DNA from: Mustela lutreola
Lineage: Eukaryota > Chordata > Mammalia > Carnivora > Mustelidae
Direction: 5' to 3'
NCBI RefSeq assembly: GCF_030435805.1
Contig: NC_081291.1
Coordinates: 10,997,001 to 11,061,000, forward strand
DNA length: 64,000 nucleotides
Under the pieces are notes generated by a model that did not search any database, was not told the origin of the DNA, and saw nothing but the letters and a program-made list of their open reading frames with translations. Below are positions 60,170 to 64,000 of the stretch, one piece after another; the first letter of the stretch is position 1, and each line of letters starts with the position of its first letter. Position numbers and translations under genes: made by a program.

Positions 60170-61440
60170 AAAGTTACATGAACTGAAATCTGTTAGTGGA
60201 TCATCTAGGAAAACATGTACTTTCATAATGAAAGAAAGAAATGCATCCTCAAAATGGTGAAATAGGAGTTTTCTCACATCTTTTCTCCAAGGGCACCACT
60301 TTTGAAAATAACTCATGGTTGAGAGTAGCTTTGTGGAAATACAGGGGTCTGGTGAAGAAACTTAAGCACCAAATTGGAGCGAAATGCAAACAGCATTGAC
60401 CACACTGAAGAAAGTCAGAGGAACAATTACACTTTACCTATGTACCCTCAATCCCAAGGCTGCACACTCAGTGCCACAGGAGATCTTCTCAGCCAGGAAC
60501 TTCCCCTGTGGATGAATGTGAATGTGTAAGTAAGTGCTTGGCTTCCCCAGCTGTGTCAGTGAGGATGCTTTCAGTGACACTGACTTCCTTACCTAAACAC
60601 TCAGAAAACTGTCCCAGAGGCAGAGGAATCCTAGACTCACTTCTGTCCCAAGAGACCTTGTCTGGTTTCACATGAGCTTAGGAAATGTGAAACAGATGGT
60701 CACAGTAGTTCCCATGGATGGAGCACTTTCTCTGTGGCACAAAATTTCCTGGGAACTCTAAAATATTACTAACTTCTCAGACCAAATCCCTAGATGGAAT
60801 TTCTCCCATTTGCAGAAAAGGGAACAAAGAATTGGCAGGTTCATTTCCTTTCCTGAGAGAAAACGGACACCTGTAAACTTATTTGACCACCTACAATCAG
60901 ATCTGGTGGGTGGGGGACTTCTGGGGGAAGAACAGACCTGACTCTGACACTGGATCACAGCCTTAACACAGTCTGTGTCTACAGACCAAGAAAGGCAATA
61001 TCATCAACAGGAAGCTAGTTATAGATGAAGAATCTCTGGACCACCCTAGACATTCAAAATTAGTAGTAGCACTTCTTAAGCTATGACAGTCAAAAATTTC
61101 TCCACATATTTTCTAGTGTCTTCTGAAAATCATCCTTTGTTGAGAGCCATTGGACTATCTTGTTGCATTCCAATCAAAGCACATCAGTTCATAGTGACCC
61201 AGTTCATAATTCTGAGTTGGACACTCATGTTTCCAAGTCATATTTCTACAGATGTGGAATGAGGCTCATAATTTTATAGTCCTCACAGAAAGATTTTTAC
61301 ACAAAATAAATGCGATAATCTATATAGGATTCTAAGTTCAGTCCATGGTGCATTAAATGTCTAAATACATCTCTTATAATTAGCAAATGGTTTCTAAGTT
61401 AAAGACTAAATGCCAAATTTTAACCTGTATTAAAAATACT
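60170..61440. other. No gene recognised
   Basis: 1.3 kb without a recognisable gene or repeat. Frames at 60489-60671 and 60758-60958 (minus strand) are short and featureless. Confidence 0.5.
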
Positions 61441-61494
61441 AAACTCCTCTGAATTGGAAAAAATTAGAAAGGGATACAAACCATATGAAACAAT

Positions 61495-61700
61495 TGACTC
61501 CAGGAAACAAACTGAGAGTTGTGGAAAAGGAGGTGGGTGGGGAAATGGGATAACTGGATGATGGGCATTAAAAAGGGCATGTAATATGAGGAGCACTGGG
61601 TGATAAACTCAGCTAATGAATCATTGAACGTTATATCAAAAACTAATGATGTGCTACAACTTGGCTAATTGATTTAAAATAAATAAATAATTTAAAAAAC
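61495..61700 (+). mobile_element. Old L1 3' end
   Basis: GGGCATTAAAAAGGGCATGT, GGAGCACTGGGTGATAAACT, TTATATCAAAAACTAATGAT. Same type as 25105-25250. Confidence 0.75.
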
Positions 61701-62194
61701 ACTAAACTCTTAATTTCTTTCTCAAAAGAATTATGAATCAAAGGATTGTCATGCCCGCGGTTTTATAGCAAAGGAAGAGAAAAACAAAAAACAAAACAAA
61801 ACAAAACAAAATCCCTCTTGCTCATTGAAGAAGGAAGAGCAATTTCCTAGAGCTATCAGGAGATGTGCTCCCAGTACATATCAATGGTTTGGAGTTCCAA
61901 GGAATATGGTCAAGACAGGTTCCTCAGCCTTAAATTTTGGAAAAACGATTCACTCAGGGCTGTGGGAAGTTTCAATGTTAGAGCTCTGGAAGCCAGGCAA
62001 GTTCAGGAAGGAGTAATAAATATTGCATGCACCTGAATCCTAACATTGTACCTTTTGAACAGAGAATCTATAGGAAAAAATTCCATTCTGTCCAGGTAAG
62101 TTCCCATAGGAGATGTGCTCAAGGGTTGAAGTAATAATGGGAAAGTGTGTAATGAACAAGGATAGGGAAGAGATACAGAAAACTTAAGGAGCTG
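61701..62194. other. OR unit D upstream sequence, no gene
   Basis: 62045-62110 (GAACAGAGAATCTATAGG, TTCCATTCTGTCCAG) matches, inverted, the segment 23810-23870 beyond the 5' exon in unit A. Confidence 0.55.
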
Positions 62195-62408
62195 TAATAT
62201 CTCCTCTGCTGAAGCCCCTGAAAAAGTTCAAACTTGAGCTGAAGGAGACTTGGTTTTTGCATTTGGATTCCTAAGTCTTTTGGGGGACACATGCTTCACT
62301 CCTTCCTGCTGTCCTTTCTGGAAACAAAGCTTCAATCTATATGATCAATTGTCCAGGAGGGAATTCAGGCCTCCACATGGAGACCTTCCTCACAAAGATC
62401 ACATCCTA
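62195..62408 (+). promoter_or_regulatory. Third copy of the OR 5' noncoding exon, plus strand
   Basis: Inverted relative to 23523-23740 and 40508-40730. GGAGCTGTAATATCTCCTCT opens the block and TTTGGATTCCTAAGTCTTT and GGCCTCCACATGGAGACCTT are shared with unit B. The block ends CATCCTA with donor GTGAGT (GT at 62409-62410). Any OR it serves should lie on the plus strand beyond the right edge of the window, since none follows within it. Confidence 0.55.
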
Positions 62409-62821
62409 GTGAGTCTCAGAGCTCGCAGGTATTTCAAGAAATACCTGAAATACCATTCTTAGAGAGAATGGAAGCAGAGAGATTTTACCTGAGGTCACCT
62501 GAGAGCCTAACCAGCATAGCCAGGAGTCAAGTGATCATTGTGTTTGTTGGCATGGTAAACCCATTCATTTCTAGTCGATTTATTTAATATGTTAAAAAAA
62601 GAAATGTTTGTGAACTTGGTAATACATGGATTATAGTAGATCACTAAGTGGTAGGAATAAAAGCCCAGCTGGATGAGATTAAAGAAGGAATGGGAGGTAC
62701 TCTCTTTAGGAAAAATGTGAACACATCCAAGGAGATTTGCAGTAGGGGAGAATATAAAGATAGACTATTAGAGATGGAGGTAGGTTCAGAGCACTGAGGA
62801 CATTTACGAAATATTTTTACT
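62409..62821. other. No gene seen
   Basis: Putative intron side of unit D. Confidence 0.5.
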
Positions 62822-63045
62822 GGGGCCCTGAGTGGCTCAGTCAGTAAGCATCTGACTCCTGGTTTCGGTTCAGATCACGATCTCAGGATCCAGGGATTGA
62901 GTCCTGTACCAGGTCTCTGCTCAGTGAGGGGTTTATTCAGGATTTTATTTTTACCTTTACCTATACTCCTCCTTCTTGCTCGCATTCTCTCTCTCTCTCT
63001 CTCATAAATAAAAGTTTAAAAAAATAAAAATAAAAAATATTTTTC
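62822..63045 (+). mobile_element. Old CAN-SINE
   Basis: GGGGCCCTGAGTGGCTCAGT head, (TC)n near 62985 and A-rich tail. AAATATTTTT on both sides may be the target duplication. Confidence 0.82.
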
Positions 63046-63090
63046 AGATGGGGTATATTGAACCATATTCTGTATTAATTAAAAAGATCA

Positions 63091-63928
63091 GACACTTCTC
63101 CAATGAAGACATACAAATGGCGATCAGACACATGTAAAAAGTTCATCATCACTAGCCATTAGGGAAATTCAAATTAAAACTACATTGAGATATCACCTTA
63201 CACAAGTTAGAATGGCCAAAATTAGCAAGACAGGAAACAACATGTGTTGGAGGGGATGTGGAGAAAGGGGAACCCTCTTACACTGTTGGTGGGAATGCAA
63301 GTTGGTGCAGCCTCTTTGGAGAACAGTGTGGAGATTCCTCAAGAAATTAAAAATAAAACTTCGCTATGACCCTACAATTGCACTCCTGAGTATTTACCCC
63401 AAAGATACAGATGTAGTGAAAAGAAGGGCCATATGTACCCCAATGTTTATAGCAGCAATGACCACGGTCGCCAAACTGTGGAAAGAACCAAGATGCCCTT
63501 CAACAGACGAATGGATAAGGAAGATGTGGTCCATAAACACTATGGAGTATTATGCCTCCATCAGAAAGGACGAATACCCAACTTCTGTAGCAACATGGAT
63601 GGGACAGGAAGAGATTATGCTGAGTGAAATAAGTCAAGCAGAGAGAGTCAATTATCATGTGATTTCACTTATTTGTGGAGCATAACTAATAGCATGGAGG
63701 ACATGAGGAGAAAGGAGAAGGGAGTTTGGGGAAATTGGAAGGGGATGTGAACCATGAAAGACTATGGACTCTGAAAAACAATCTGAAGGTTTTGAAGGCA
63801 TGGGGGGTGGGAGGTCGGGGTACCAGGTAGTGGATATTATAGAGGGCACGGATTGCATGGAGCATTGGGTGTGGTGCAAAAATAATGAATCCTGTTATGC
63901 TGAAAATAAAAAATAAATTCAAAAAAAA
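63091..63928 (+). mobile_element. L1 beta 3' end with target duplication
   Basis: The last part of ORF2 (63185-63685 open, [19 protein letters not shown] intact), 3'UTR and tail. AAAAAGATCA at 63081-63090 and 63929-63938. Confidence 0.95.
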
Positions 63929-64000
63929 AAAAAGATCAAGCCCAGTGGAGGAAGCCACTACCTTGCAGATGCTGTTCTTGAGATATATATTTCAAAGCCT

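Overview
This looks like nuclear DNA of a caniform carnivoran, probably a mustelid. The evidence is about fifteen tRNA-derived CAN-SINEs with a head reading GGGTGCCTGGGTGGCTCAG and a CT-rich/AATAAA tail, carnivore-type LINE-1 (L1) elements, and family-7 olfactory receptor (OR) genes. The species is inferred from repeat style only. There are no operons, rRNA genes or CRISPR arrays. The host genes recognised are one intact OR and two OR pseudogenes.

Layout. 1-5482: nearly full-length L1 (here family alpha) with an open ORF1. 5694-12870: full-length, decayed L1 of a second family (beta). 13-24 kb: OR unit A, with an intact OR coding exon on the minus strand (16596-17585) and a putative 5' noncoding exon at 23523-23740. 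24.2-25.1 kb: hairpins and palindromes. 25.4-41 kb: OR unit B, a diverged direct duplicate of unit A. It holds a broken OR (29786-30773) and the matching 5' exon (40508-40730), and has been expanded by an orphan L1 5'UTR, a nest of L1 insertions at 30.8-37.2 kb and a solo LTR (38303-39075). 41-48.3 kb: mostly L1, including a twin-primed insertion. 49025-49978: a third OR relic, on the plus strand. 50186-59253: one full-length beta L1 cut in two by a genomic inversion. 59.6-64 kb: an old LTR, sequence without recognised genes, a third copy of the OR 5' exon in opposite orientation (62195-62408), and a truncated L1.

How it fits together. This is part of an OR cluster that grew by duplicating units made of a 5' exon, a multi-kilobase intron and a single coding exon. 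The same 13-nt leader between splice acceptor and ATG is kept in units A and B, and a GTGAGY splice donor is kept in all three 5' exon copies. L1 and SINE insertions fill the introns and spacers.

No wholly new biological system is visible. The best observations are structural: an inversion through an L1 whose target-site duplication still matches across the two separated halves; an L1 that appears to have been copied from RNA with a spliced 5'UTR; the conserved OR 5' exon; two twin-primed L1s; L1 insertions of only 53 and 87 bases with target-site duplications; and several template-switch hairpins. The names alpha and beta are local labels for two L1 3'-end types, not database names.
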